Made by a program: the position numbers and the translations under genes. The notes beneath the pieces were generated by a model. The model searched no databases. It was given only the letters and a program-made list of their open reading frames with translations, and was not told where the DNA came from. A DNA stretch of 64,000 nt from Candidatus Defluviibacterium haderslevense (lineage in GTDB: Bacteria; Bacteroidota; Bacteroidia; Chitinophagales; Saprospiraceae), in contig JADJRL010000003.1 of NCBI GenBank assembly GCA_016712225.1, positions 4,167,501-4,231,500 of the forward strand, written 5' to 3'. This document shows, in pieces, positions 7,769-16,708 of this stretch (its first letter is position 1; each line of letters starts with the position of its first letter).

Positions 7769-9136
7769 TTAAACTGCAGAAATTATTTTTTGTGAAATAT
7801 CTTTCAATGATAATCCTCCAAAATTTCCAGATCCCAAAAATAAAATCACTTCATAATCTTTTGATAATTTCAAGATATCAACTTCCAATTGATCGCTGGA
7901 ATCCACTACAAAAAGTTGGGGATGCGAGAACGCATCTTTAATGATTTGCGATGATAATGGTGGCATTCTTTTGATTTCCAGTGCACGCTGATCAAAATAA
8001 ATTAAGACAGCATCTGCAGCATTCGCAGTTCCTATATATTGCGGTAAAAAGATTTCATTTAAACTGCTATAAGTATGCAATTCCTGTATCACTAATATTC
8101 TTATATCAGGATATTTTTCACGAACTGCTTCAACTGTTGCCTTTACTTTGGAGGGGGCATGTGCAAAATCCTGATAAATTATTTTTGATTTAGATTGTGC
8201 TAGTAATTCAAGCCGTCTTTTTGCTCCTTTAAATGAACTCATTGCAGCAAAAACCTGGTCATCATTTTGTTCTAAAAGATTACAAACCAGGCGAACCGCT
8301 TCTATGTTTTGCAAATTATGTCTGCCAAAAATTTCCAAAGGATAACATGCCGTTTCCGACACTAAAAATGTAGTTCCATTTTTGTTGATATGATTGGCTT
8401 CACCATATGGGAAAGTTCGCAAATGCCCACCATACAATTTTACTATTTTGACTAATTCAGGATCGCCTTGAAAATAAATTAAAGCACCACCTTCAGGCAT
8501 GGTCTGAATTAAATCTGAAAAAGACTTGATATAGCTTTCCAAGGTTGGAAACACGTTATAATGATCCCAGGCGATCCCTGTTATAATCAATATCTGAGGA
8601 GCATAGTGAAGAAATTTAGGTCTTAAATCCAAACACGAACTCAAATATTCATCGCCTTCAATTATGGCCAACGGCGCATCTGAAAAAGCAACCATTTCAT
8701 CAAAACCTTCTAATTGTGCTCCTACTAAAAAGTCAAAAGATAAATTCAAGGATTTTAATACGTGCATGATCATTGATGTCGTAGTTGTCTTTCCATGGCT
8801 CCCGGCAACAACGACCTTTAATTTACCGTGGAACATTTCGCTGACATATGCCGGAAATGAATAAACAGGTATTTTAAGTTCTAATGCGTGTATAAGTTCA
8901 GGATTATCTGATTTGGCATGCATCCCGAGAATGACTGCATCCAGATCTGAGCATATCTTACTTGAATCCCAGCCTTCCTTATCAGGCAAAATGCCCACTC
9001 TGTCGAGTCTGGATTTGGCCGGTTCAAATATCTGATCATCAGATCCGGTTATTTGATGACCTTGTCGAACCAAGGCTAAAGCCATATTATGCATCACACT
9101 CCCGCCGATAGCAATTAAATGAATTTTTGAAGGCAT
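7769..9136 (-). CDS. mpl: UDP-N-acetylmuramate:L-alanyl-gamma-D-glutamyl-meso-diaminopimelate ligase (murein peptide recycling)
   Basis: This Mur-ligase family enzyme joins recycled murein tripeptide to UDP-MurNAc in the cytosol. The N-terminal nucleotide-binding motif IHLIAIGGSVMHNMA is typical of Mpl (MurC has GIGG-SG instead). The ATP loop is GSHGKTTTT, and a later EGDEYLSS block binds the cation and substrate. The frame opens at 9163, but I place the start at 9136 (MPSKIHLIAIGG). The longer form would begin inside a TATGTTTG -7 element at 9161-9168, and the shorter start matches homologues. It is divergent from the small lipoprotein gene. Confidence 0.88.
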   Translation of the reverse strand: MPSKIHLIAIGGSVMHNMALALVRQGHQITGSDDQIFEPAKSRLDRVGILPDKEGWDSSKICSDLDAVILGMHAKSDNPELIHALELKIPVYSFPAYVSEMFHGKLKVVVAGSHGKTTTTSMIMHVLKSLNLSFDFLVGAQLEGFDEMVAFSDAPLAIIEGDEYLSSCLDLRPKFLHYAPQILIITGIAWDHYNVFPTLESYIKSFSDLIQTMPEGGALIYFQGDPELVKIVKLYGGHLRTFPYGEANHINKNGTTFLVSETACYPLEIFGRHNLQNIEAVRLVCNLLEQNDDQVFAAMSSFKGAKRRLELLAQSKSKIIYQDFAHAPSKVKATVEAVREKYPDIRILVIQELHTYSSLNEIFLPQYIGTANAADAVLIYFDQRALEIKRMPPLSSQIIKDAFSHPQLFVVDSSDQLEVDILKLSKDYEVILFLGSGNFGGLSLKDISQKIISAV

Positions 9137-9160
9137 ATAATAATTAACAATTAATTGACT

Positions 9161-9168
9161 CAAACATA
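9161..9168 (-). promoter_or_regulatory. -7 element TATGTTTG for mpl
   Basis: The plus-strand CAAACATA reads TATGTTTG on the minus strand, matching TAnnTTTG. It sits about 25 bases before the ATG at 9136 and argues against the ATG at 9163. No -33 TTG at ideal spacing was seen. Confidence 0.38.
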
Positions 9169-9189
9169 GGTTAAATTCGCAAAATAAAT

Positions 9190-9197
9190 TACTTTTG
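9190..9197 (+). promoter_or_regulatory. -7 element TACTTTTG for the small lipoprotein gene
   Basis: Matches TAnnTTTG, 48 bases before the ATG at 9246. It overlaps an inverted repeat CGCAAAA/TTTTGCG (9179-9199) in the mpl/lipoprotein divergent region, which could bind a regulator. Confidence 0.33.
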
Positions 9198-9245
9198 CGT
9201 CTCGTTTTGTTGTTATATTGTTTTTTAACATCTAAACTGCATAAT

Positions 9246-9413
9246 ATGAAAAATCAAAAAAGATCTATTCCGGGACTTATGTTGGTGTTGGTAGCACTTA
9301 TTGGCTTAAGTTCATGCAATCGTGGTTACGGTTGTCCTTACGATTTCAGCATTGCAGATACAATGAGCACTATTGTGGTGGCTGTTGTAAAAGTGATAGC
9401 TTTAATTTTCTAA
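9246..9413 (+). CDS. Small (55-residue) putative lipoprotein
   Basis: The product starts MKNQKRSIPG, has a hydrophobic stretch with lipobox-like GLSSC (Cys near residue 24), then a short Cys- and Gly-rich segment (CNRGYGCPYDFS), and ends with a second hydrophobic stretch (about 41-55). The frame is open from 9195, but the upstream part would overlap the -7 element, so the ATG at 9246 is preferred. A strong terminator follows. The role is unknown; it may be a small inner- or outer-membrane lipoprotein. Confidence 0.65.
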   Translation: MKNQKRSIPGLMLVLVALIGLSSCNRGYGCPYDFSIADTMSTIVVAVVKVIALIF

Positions 9414-9443
9414 GAAAGACTAAACAAATAGCATAAAAATACA

Positions 9444-9476
9444 ACCGGCTTCAGTAATTGAAGCTGGTTTTTTATT
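9444..9476 (+). terminator. Intrinsic terminator after the small lipoprotein gene
   Basis: ACCGGCTTCA-GTAAT-TGAAGCTGGT, ten pairs with one G-U, followed by a run of Ts interrupted by one A. Confidence 0.8.
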
Positions 9477-9625
9477 TTATAGAATGCTCTAGTCCATTTC
9501 AATTTAGCCTGAATGTATTGATCAAAAACTTATAGCCAAAGAAGAATGTACTCAAACCTTTTGTATCACTGAATTATCGCTATCCAATAAGTCCAAATAG
9601 TATAAAGCCTACGAAACCAGCTTAA

Positions 9626-10294
9626 ATGATATCACCTGAAATAACGATTACCGCTGATGGCTCGCATACCCTTCTTCATCCAATACTAAAAACTACCTAT
9701 CATTCCATCCATGGCGCTTTAAAAGAAAGCCAGGTTGTATTTATTGAAAATGGATTGCAAGCAATAAATAAAAATGGAATTCCTATTTCAGTCTTCGAAT
9801 TCGGCTTTGGCACTGGCCTGAATGCATGGCTTAGCCTGGAGTTTGCTCTAACTGAAAAAATAGCTATAGAATATACCGTTATTGAGATTGACCCAATTAC
9901 CGAATCCACATGGTCGCAATTGAATTATCCAATTATTCACCCATTTCCCAATGGCAAATATTATTTTGACCAACTCCATCATGCTCAATGGAATCAAAGA
10001 AGTACATTATCAGACTCTTTCAATATTGAAAAAAGGAAATTAGATTGGCGCGAATTCAATACTTCTTCAAAGTTTGACCTCATATACTTCGATGCATTCG
10101 CCCCCGAATCACAAGCAGAATTATGGCTCGAAGACTCTTTGAAGAAACTCTATGACCTTTTAAAACCAGGAGGATTATTACTAACCTATTGTGCCAAAGG
10201 GATCTTCAAACGCAGACTAAAATCGGTTGGATTTCAAGTAGAAAGTTTAAAGGGGCCTCCCGGTAAAAGAGAAATCACTAGAGCCATTAAATGA
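9626..10294 (+). CDS. mnmD: MnmD-type tRNA 5-methylaminomethyl-2-thiouridine methyltransferase
   Basis: This corresponds to the methyltransferase half of MnmC (DUF752), which methylates the wobble uridine nm5s2U34 using S-adenosylmethionine. At 222 residues it lacks the FAD oxidase half, as in stand-alone MnmD. The SAM-binding motif is EFGFGTGLNAW (about 54-64), the acidic IEIDP follows, and the catalytic-region motif IYFDAFAP is near residue 154. The C-terminus GPPGKREITRA fits the family. About 210 non-coding bases separate it from the previous gene, and it is followed by a separate promoter for the next gene. Confidence 0.87.
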   Translation: MISPEITITADGSHTLLHPILKTTYHSIHGALKESQVVFIENGLQAINKNGIPISVFEFGFGTGLNAWLSLEFALTEKIAIEYTVIEIDPITESTWSQLNYPIIHPFPNGKYYFDQLHHAQWNQRSTLSDSFNIEKRKLDWREFNTSSKFDLIYFDAFAPESQAELWLEDSLKKLYDLLKPGGLLLTYCAKGIFKRRLKSVGFQVESLKGPPGKREITRAIK

Positions 10295-10398
10295 TTCCTA
10301 TAATTTAAAATGCGGCCAGGAAAATCAATAAAAATAACCTTCCTAGGATTTTTCTCTTCAGCCCCTATCCTAACTTTAAGCTAAAATGGCTTATACCC

Positions 10399-10428
10399 TT
10401 GCCATAAATTAAAGAATTACTATATTTG
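10399..10428 (+). promoter_or_regulatory. Bacteroidota-type promoter (-33 TTG, -7 TATATTTG)
   Basis: TTG at 10399-10401 and TATATTTG at 10421-10428 are 19 bases apart, the expected spacing. The ATG at 10445 follows 16 bases after the -7 box, giving a leader of about ten bases. This is the best-spaced promoter in the window. Confidence 0.58.
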
Positions 10429-10444
10429 AGAAAAATATTTAAAC

Positions 10445-10981
10445 ATGGGATTAGAACAATTATTGGGTGTCGGCTCTCGGGTTAAGCATCCGGCATTTGG
10501 AGATGGAGTTATTATTGAAATAGATGTAGTCGCTTATCGAGTGTGCTTTATCCAGTTTGGAATTAAATTAGTAGGTAAGGATTATTCATTATGGGAAATT
10601 ATTGATCGCATTCAACCTACTGAAACGGTCTCTTTCAATGAAGCTGAAAAATCACTGGCTAAAATTTTACGTGCATGGTCTGATGTAACTGAAGTTGTTC
10701 CTCTGGGTGACAAATGGAAAGAAGGTGTTATGATTTTGAGATCAGGTGATCCTACTCTTAAAGATAAAGAAATTCCGATAGATGCATTTTTTCATAAGAT
10801 CGTAATGACCCGTGATCGACTTCGGGTGATGGAACAAAGAATAAATGCCAGCAAATTGACTGATGAAGAAAAAGTGAACCTTCAACAATATATAACTCGT
10901 ATCTATGGAAGTTTAACTACATTTAATGTGCTGTTTAGATACAAAGAACATTATTTTGTCGGAGACAAGAGTGATTCCTAA
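10445..10981 (+). CDS. Hypothetical protein with an SH3-like N-terminal segment
   Basis: 178 residues, no signal peptide. The first 45 residues (GVGSRVKHPAFGDGVIIEID) resemble the small SH3/Tudor-like barrel found at the C-terminus of UvrD/PcrA helicases, where such a segment contacts other proteins. The rest is predicted mixed helix, with a charged segment (MTRDRLRVMEQRINAS) and an alpha-helical end. I do not recognise a named family, so a nucleic-acid or polymerase-linked role is only a guess from the N-terminal likeness. It has its own promoter at 10399-10428 and precedes the YwaF-like gene by 27 bases. Confidence 0.75.
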   Translation: MGLEQLLGVGSRVKHPAFGDGVIIEIDVVAYRVCFIQFGIKLVGKDYSLWEIIDRIQPTETVSFNEAEKSLAKILRAWSDVTEVVPLGDKWKEGVMILRSGDPTLKDKEIPIDAFFHKIVMTRDRLRVMEQRINASKLTDEEKVNLQQYITRIYGSLTTFNVLFRYKEHYFVGDKSDS

Positions 10982-11008
10982 AATTTGATATGAAAAGAAT
11001 ATTCCAAT

Positions 11009-11713
11009 ATGCATGAACATTATGTAATCCCGGTTTTATCCAATCTATGGTGGACAGGACTTATTGGTAGCGTCCTTGCCATTATTTTTTTAATCAAACT
11101 TGGTTTAAATTTTCGTTTAAAATTAAGAGAAAACAAATACAGATCAATCCTGTTTTACTTTTTTTTGATTCGAGAAATCGTTTATTATTCGTTCATCATT
11201 GCTACCGGAAAATTTACTTTTGTAGATTCATTGCCATTACAACTTTGCAATATTTCTTACTTCATCGTCATATTGTATTTCTACAATCCAAAAGCCATAT
11301 TATTTGAGTACTTGTTGATGTTAGGCCTTCCTACTGCTTTTTACAGCCTGATCACTCCTGAATTAACTCATGGTTTATCTAATTATTTTTTAATCGATTA
11401 TTATGTTAGCCATGGCGCTATTGTATTTGCACCACTCTATGGTGTTTTTGTTTTAAATGAAATTCCAAGAATACATTCCTGGAAAACTATTTTTGTCGCC
11501 AGTAATATTTTATTATTTTTTGTAGGTATTATCAATTACTTTCTAAATTCAAATTACATATACATTTGTACCCCTCCAAAGGCAAATAATATATTTATAA
11601 CTGGTGGTTTTCCATATCACCTGATTGGATTTGATGTTTTTGGAATTTTACACATTCTTCTCATCTATTGGTTTTTTAGAACTTATTTTGTTAAGTTCCA
11701 AAAACAATTATAA
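11009..11713 (+). CDS. YwaF-family (TIGR02206-like) integral membrane protein
   Basis: About six to seven membrane segments fill the 234 residues. Family landmarks are LPLQLCNIS (about 76-84), GLPTAFYSLITPEL and the following HGAIVFAP block, and a late GG-PYH motif. The biochemical function of YwaF proteins is unknown to me. It lies 9 bases ahead of purB and may be co-transcribed with it. A second, diverged member of the same family is at 36726-37451. Confidence 0.78.
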   Translation: MHEHYVIPVLSNLWWTGLIGSVLAIIFLIKLGLNFRLKLRENKYRSILFYFFLIREIVYYSFIIATGKFTFVDSLPLQLCNISYFIVILYFYNPKAILFEYLLMLGLPTAFYSLITPELTHGLSNYFLIDYYVSHGAIVFAPLYGVFVLNEIPRIHSWKTIFVASNILLFFVGIINYFLNSNYIYICTPPKANNIFITGGFPYHLIGFDVFGILHILLIYWFFRTYFVKFQKQL

Positions 11714-11722
11714 AATTAAATC

Positions 11723-13066
11723 ATGTTAAAAGCTATTTCCCCACTTGATGGTAGATACCATAATAAGTTACAAGAATTAGGAAACTATTTTTCGGAATTT
11801 GCACTATTCCAATATCGAGTTAAAGTAGAAATATTATATTTCATTGAACTATCAACCATTGATTCACTTCCTATAAAATTGAATGTAGAACAAGTAGAAA
11901 AGCTTAAACTTATTTACGAAAAATTTACCATAGAAGATGCACAACATATACAACACATTGAACGAACAACCAAACATGATATCAAAGCAGTAGAATACTT
12001 TATAAAGGAAAAGATTGAATCATTAGGCTTGGGACAATATAAAGAATACATACATTTTGCATTAACATCGCAGGATATCAATAACACAGCGATTCCCATG
12101 TTATTAAAAGATGCTACCTCCAATGAATTAATACCCATATTAAAAGAACTCATAACAAAGGTTAAAGACATTGGCACACAATCCCTCGGTTTATCTATGC
12201 TTGCACGAACACATGGTCAACCTGCCAGTCCCACAACATTAGGCAAGGAAATTTTAGTGTTTGTTGAACGCCTTGAATTACAATTCCAAACTTTGGAACA
12301 TTGTACTTATTCAGGAAAATTTGGTGGCGCAACAGGAAACTTTAATGCACACCATGCTGCTTATCCTCAAATAACTTGGCCACAATGGGCAGACAACTTT
12401 CTCAAAAACAAACTTGGGATCATTAGACAACAGACCACAACGCAAATTGCCCATTATGATGAATTAGCTGTGTGGTTTCATCAACTCATCAGAATCAATA
12501 CCATATTATTAGATTTTTGTAAAGACATTTGGATGTATATCTCCATGGAATATTTTAAACAAATTCCAGTGGAAGGAGAGATTGGGTCTTCTGCTATGCC
12601 ACACAAAGTCAATCCTATAGATTTTGAAAACGCAGAGGGCAATTTAGGAATATCATCAGCTTTGTGTTCTCATTTTGCAGAAAAACTTCCCATCTCAAGG
12701 TTACAGCGGGATCTTACTGACAGCACGGTATTGCGCAACATAGGTATTCCATTTGGGCATACTTTTCTTGCTCTTAAATCGATGCTATCCGGACTAAAAA
12801 AACTTGATGTTAACCAATCAAAGATTGATGATGAATTAAACCATCATTGGATCGTTTTAGCTGAACCAATACAAACTATATTGCGAAGAGAATCTTATCC
12901 GAATCCGTATGAAGCACTAAAGCATTTAACCCGCGGGAACAGTAGTATAACCAAGGATGTACTTCATCAATTCATTGACACCTTAGAAATAAATGATGCT
13001 ATCAAACTAGAACTTAAATCCCTGACTCCACAAAATTATATTGGCTACGCTAATAAAAAAAGCTGA
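11723..13066 (+). CDS. purB: Adenylosuccinate lyase
   Basis: Removes fumarate from SAICAR and from adenylosuccinate in purine synthesis; cytosolic homotetramer. The fumarase/aspartase-superfamily signature SSAMPHKVNPIDFENAEGN begins near residue 288. The substrate-binding blocks RTHGQPASPTTLGKE and TSQDINNTA are present. Length 447 matches the shorter bacterial form. It follows the YwaF-like gene by 9 bases. The stop codon lies inside the 5' arm of a terminator hairpin. Confidence 0.95.
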   Translation: MLKAISPLDGRYHNKLQELGNYFSEFALFQYRVKVEILYFIELSTIDSLPIKLNVEQVEKLKLIYEKFTIEDAQHIQHIERTTKHDIKAVEYFIKEKIESLGLGQYKEYIHFALTSQDINNTAIPMLLKDATSNELIPILKELITKVKDIGTQSLGLSMLARTHGQPASPTTLGKEILVFVERLELQFQTLEHCTYSGKFGGATGNFNAHHAAYPQITWPQWADNFLKNKLGIIRQQTTTQIAHYDELAVWFHQLIRINTILLDFCKDIWMYISMEYFKQIPVEGEIGSSAMPHKVNPIDFENAEGNLGISSALCSHFAEKLPISRLQRDLTDSTVLRNIGIPFGHTFLALKSMLSGLKKLDVNQSKIDDELNHHWIVLAEPIQTILRRESYPNPYEALKHLTRGNSSITKDVLHQFIDTLEINDAIKLELKSLTPQNYIGYANKKS

Positions 13067-13088
13067 TCTATTTCTAGACCAGCTTTTT
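13055..13088. terminator. Terminator hairpin overlapping the purB stop, probably bidirectional
   Basis: AAAAAGCTG at 13056-13064 pairs with CAGCTTTTT at 13080-13088, with an inner TCTA/TAGA pair. The A- and T-runs on both sides allow use from either strand. It serves purB and possibly the convergent TonB receptor gene. Confidence 0.75.
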
Positions 13089-13112
13089 ATATTTAGATTT
13101 ATAGGCAGTTAT

Positions 13113-16100
13113 CTAAAAAGTATATCTTAAACCAATTTGTGCTTGCCACACATCATCTAATGTTGCTCTTTTTTCAACAATTGGCAATGGTTTTTGCCAT
13201 ACATTAGCGGAACTAACAGATCCAAAAGTGTAAACCGGTTTACCTGCAGCATCTTTAACATTAGTAGCATTCAAAGGTGAGTTCGTATTAATCCTATATC
13301 CTACACCCCATTCTTTGCTTAACAAATTTCCAAAATTGTATATATCACCGCGAATTTGAAACTTGTGTTCTCTTCCACTAATTTTTACTCCAAATTCTTG
13401 CACTATAGACAAATCGATCGTTGTCAACCATTTCAATAACAAGGCATTTCTTTCTACTATTTTCCCTCTATTATCATTTAAGAAAGGGTTATTGCTGATG
13501 TAATTTTCGAACGCGTCAATTTGCTGTTGTTTAGTAGCTATTACAGAATCTTTAGATCCAATTTTTTTGATCAAATCATTGAAACTTAAATCGGAAGCTT
13601 TGTTTGGAACATACATTAAATCATTACCACTTTGATTATCTCCATTTTGATCACCACTATAAAACAAACTAAATCTGCTTTGATTTCCAGATTGTAAAAA
13701 TAATGAAATTTGAGTAGAAGCAATTTTCAAATAATTTACTTTATAAGATAGACCTGCAATAATTCTGTGTTTTTGATCAAATTCTGAATAAGCCAAATCG
13801 GGTAAATTATTTCCATTCACCGATTTATTATCTCTCCAGGAATTTAAGGCAATGGATCCAGCAGAGGTAAGATCTTTAGCTTCTGCTAAATTATAAGCAA
13901 CCATTGCTGACCAATTCTTTGTTAAAGGTTTCTCAAGTTTAGTGGTAAAACTGTATGAATAACCTTTATCTGTATTTTTTAATACTGTAGCATCAGAAAT
14001 ATTATCATAAATTCTGGAAGCATTTGTTTTTGCAGTAGATGATTTATCTATTCCAGGAAAATAAGGTCTTGAATCATCACCACTAAAATTACCTGTTGAT
14101 AATTCTTGATTAGCATTGATGTAATAGATATTATTCAATGTTTTTGAATAAATACCTTCTACGGTTAAAATCAATCCTTGAGGAAGTGAAAAATCAAATG
14201 CTAAATCATTTCGCCACACTTGAGGAAACTTGAAGCCCTGATCAATTAATGCTAAGTTGTAAGATGGTGAAGCCGTTGCATTGGCAGGAATATTTGCTGT
14301 GACATCATTTGAAAATTTATATTTTCTGGTATTGGTATTATCCTGGGTAATACTTCCTTGTAAAACACCATTATTCCCTACAACATTGGAAATCCATACG
14401 AAAGGAGGACGACCTGTAAATACGCCTGTTCCACCACGAACTTGTAATTTACGATTACCCATTACATCGTAATTAAAACCTAATCTTGGTGAGAACATGT
14501 ATTGTTTGTTTGGTAATTTATTTGTTCCATAATTAACAATATTACCATTCTCATCTTTAAATTTCATCGTATCCACCAACACATTTCGCAATGCCGTTTC
14601 CGCAAAAATTGGAACATCTATTCTTACTCCAACTGTCAAAGAAAGTTTGTTATTCAATAAAGATATTTCATCCTGAAGATAAGCGCCCGGCATTTGAACT
14701 TTAGTTGTAGCCCATGGCAATTCCTGATTCGGCAATGCAGAATAATTCAATGCATATCTTCTTAATGCAACACTATCCCCGTTAAGCGCATTTTTAAAAT
14801 CATTAATATTGTTAAATACATATTGACCATAAAAAGTAGGTGTGAATAAATTATCGAATGCAAATGTTTCGTAATTAACTCCTGCAGTTAATGTGTGATT
14901 ATTTAAATAAAAAGTCAAATTATCCTGGAACTGGGATACATCAGTATTCAAAGTATTGTTTGGAGTAAATGGCTCATATCCCAAACTTATGTATTGATTG
15001 TTACTGCCATCTAAAATATCGATTAATGGAATAACACTACTGTTACTCGATCTATAATCTCTATTAGCTGTATAACCTACACTAAATGAATTCGAAACTC
15101 TACTCGAAAAAATACTGTTTAACTCAGCTATGTATGAATGAACATCATTATTGATAATGTAATTTGAATTTTTATAACTCAATGCATTAATACTATTTCT
15201 ATTACTTCCACTGGTTACTGTACCGGAATTACTAATAAATACATCTCTAGTAGATTTTAAGAAATTATATCTAAAGGATAATCGATGCCCGTTAGAAATA
15301 TTATAATCTAACTTGAATAAGCCTTTATCACTTTTTGTTTCATTCACATAATTATCATAACCACCTGTCTCATAACCCCATTTCTCTTTTACAAGTTTAG
15401 AAATATCATCCAGGTCTTTCGCAGTAACTCGCGTAGTATTAGAATTTCTTGAAGCACTATCTCTAAATGCTGTTAGTGTTGTAGGGTCGGCTCTTCGTTC
15501 AGATTCCCAATTAACAAACCAAAACAATTTATCTTTAATAATTGGACCGCCAAGTCTGAGTCCTATTTGTTTTACATCAAAATCAGTAATGATCAAAGGG
15601 TTCGCTCCGGCATTTTTACCAACCATACTTTGATTTCTGAAATTATAGAAAACTGATCCTTCTACTTTATTGGTACCTGAACGTGTTACGGCATTGATAC
15701 CTGCGCCTGTAAACCCTGCCTGTCTTACATCATAAGGTGCTAAATTTACTTGAATTTCAGCTATCGCATCTAGTGATATAGGCGTAGAATTGGTTTGCCC
15801 ACCAGGTGATGAAGACAACCCAAAATTGTTATTGAATATAGAACCATCTATAGTTAAATTATTATATCTCGAATCCTGGCCACCGAATGAAACACCTGAA
15901 CCTGTAGTAGATGCCACAGAAGAAGATCTTGATTGTGGTGTTAATCTAACAAAATCATTGATGCTTCGACCAATAGTAGGCATCGATTCCAAAGCAGCTT
16001 TATTGATATTTGTTGCTGCCCCAGTGCGATCTGAATTCATCAACTCATCTTTAGCACCAGAAATGACCACTTCTCCTAATGAAATGGCTTCTTCAATCAA

Positions 16101-16445
16101 AGTAGCATTAAGCCTAAAATTTTGACCTAAAGAAAGTTGTTGAATGGTTTCAGTTTTAGTTTGGTATCCTATATAACTGATGGTGATCTTGTACGGACCG
16201 CCAATTCGCATATTAGGGATGTTATATCTCCCATCGTCGCGAGTATAAACCCCATAAATGGTTCCAGATGGCTCATGAATGGCTTTGACAGATGCTGCTA
16301 CTAATGGTTCGCCCTTGCTGTCCAGAATTTGACCCAACAATTGACTTGAAGTGATTCCCTGAGCCTGCAAGATCACATTGGAACATAATAACAACATAAC
16401 AAAACAAGTTGTTAGTAATTTTTTTTGTAAAACTAGTTTAAACAT
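13113..16445 (-). CDS. Oar-like TonB-dependent outer-membrane receptor
   Basis: A signal peptide (about 1-29, ending LQAQ) is followed by a carboxypeptidase-regulatory beta-sandwich (about 33-120; GQILDSKGEPLVAASVKAI). The plug domain starts with EVVISG and includes IGRSINDFVRLTPQSR. A large beta-barrel follows, ending in Phe (IGLRYTF), the usual outer-membrane signal. The block GFTGAGINAVTRSGTNKVEG is typical of Oar/OmpA-related TonB receptors rather than SusC. Its substrate is unknown. The gene is convergent with purB. No SusD partner is next to it, consistent with the Oar type. Confidence 0.88.
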   Translation of the reverse strand: MFKLVLQKKLLTTCFVMLLLCSNVILQAQGITSSQLLGQILDSKGEPLVAASVKAIHEPSGTIYGVYTRDDGRYNIPNMRIGGPYKITISYIGYQTKTETIQQLSLGQNFRLNATLIEEAISLGEVVISGAKDELMNSDRTGAATNINKAALESMPTIGRSINDFVRLTPQSRSSSVASTTGSGVSFGGQDSRYNNLTIDGSIFNNNFGLSSSPGGQTNSTPISLDAIAEIQVNLAPYDVRQAGFTGAGINAVTRSGTNKVEGSVFYNFRNQSMVGKNAGANPLIITDFDVKQIGLRLGGPIIKDKLFWFVNWESERRADPTTLTAFRDSASRNSNTTRVTAKDLDDISKLVKEKWGYETGGYDNYVNETKSDKGLFKLDYNISNGHRLSFRYNFLKSTRDVFISNSGTVTSGSNRNSINALSYKNSNYIINNDVHSYIAELNSIFSSRVSNSFSVGYTANRDYRSSNSSVIPLIDILDGSNNQYISLGYEPFTPNNTLNTDVSQFQDNLTFYLNNHTLTAGVNYETFAFDNLFTPTFYGQYVFNNINDFKNALNGDSVALRRYALNYSALPNQELPWATTKVQMPGAYLQDEISLLNNKLSLTVGVRIDVPIFAETALRNVLVDTMKFKDENGNIVNYGTNKLPNKQYMFSPRLGFNYDVMGNRKLQVRGGTGVFTGRPPFVWISNVVGNNGVLQGSITQDNTNTRKYKFSNDVTANIPANATASPSYNLALIDQGFKFPQVWRNDLAFDFSLPQGLILTVEGIYSKTLNNIYYINANQELSTGNFSGDDSRPYFPGIDKSSTAKTNASRIYDNISDATVLKNTDKGYSYSFTTKLEKPLTKNWSAMVAYNLAEAKDLTSAGSIALNSWRDNKSVNGNNLPDLAYSEFDQKHRIIAGLSYKVNYLKIASTQISLFLQSGNQSRFSLFYSGDQNGDNQSGNDLMYVPNKASDLSFNDLIKKIGSKDSVIATKQQQIDAFENYISNNPFLNDNRGKIVERNALLLKWLTTIDLSIVQEFGVKISGREHKFQIRGDIYNFGNLLSKEWGVGYRINTNSPLNATNVKDAAGKPVYTFGSVSSANVWQKPLPIVEKRATLDDVWQAQIGLRYTF

Positions 16446-16484
16446 AAATCATTGATTTTTAAATAGTAAGTGAATAATAGTTGG

Positions 16485-16492
16485 CAAAATTA
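16485..16492 (-). promoter_or_regulatory. -7 element TAATTTTG upstream of the Oar-like gene
   Basis: Plus-strand CAAAATTA reads TAATTTTG on the minus strand, about 40 bases before the ATG. It matches TAnnTTTG. The nearest upstream TTG is 26 bases away, longer than ideal. Confidence 0.3.
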
Positions 16493-16708
16493 AAATAATT
16501 TATATATGAATTATGTTGCAATATAAGATTTTACAATTTAATAATATGATAAAAAACAGTCATTTGATCATAGAATTTAATATCCCATAAAATACAATTT
16601 TAACTATGACCACGCTGGTGCATGGATATATAATGGTAGTTCAGCTTGAAAGACAACAAGGTTTAATTACAAATATGAGCCAATTTGAAACTTAAAGCCG
16701 GATTAAAC

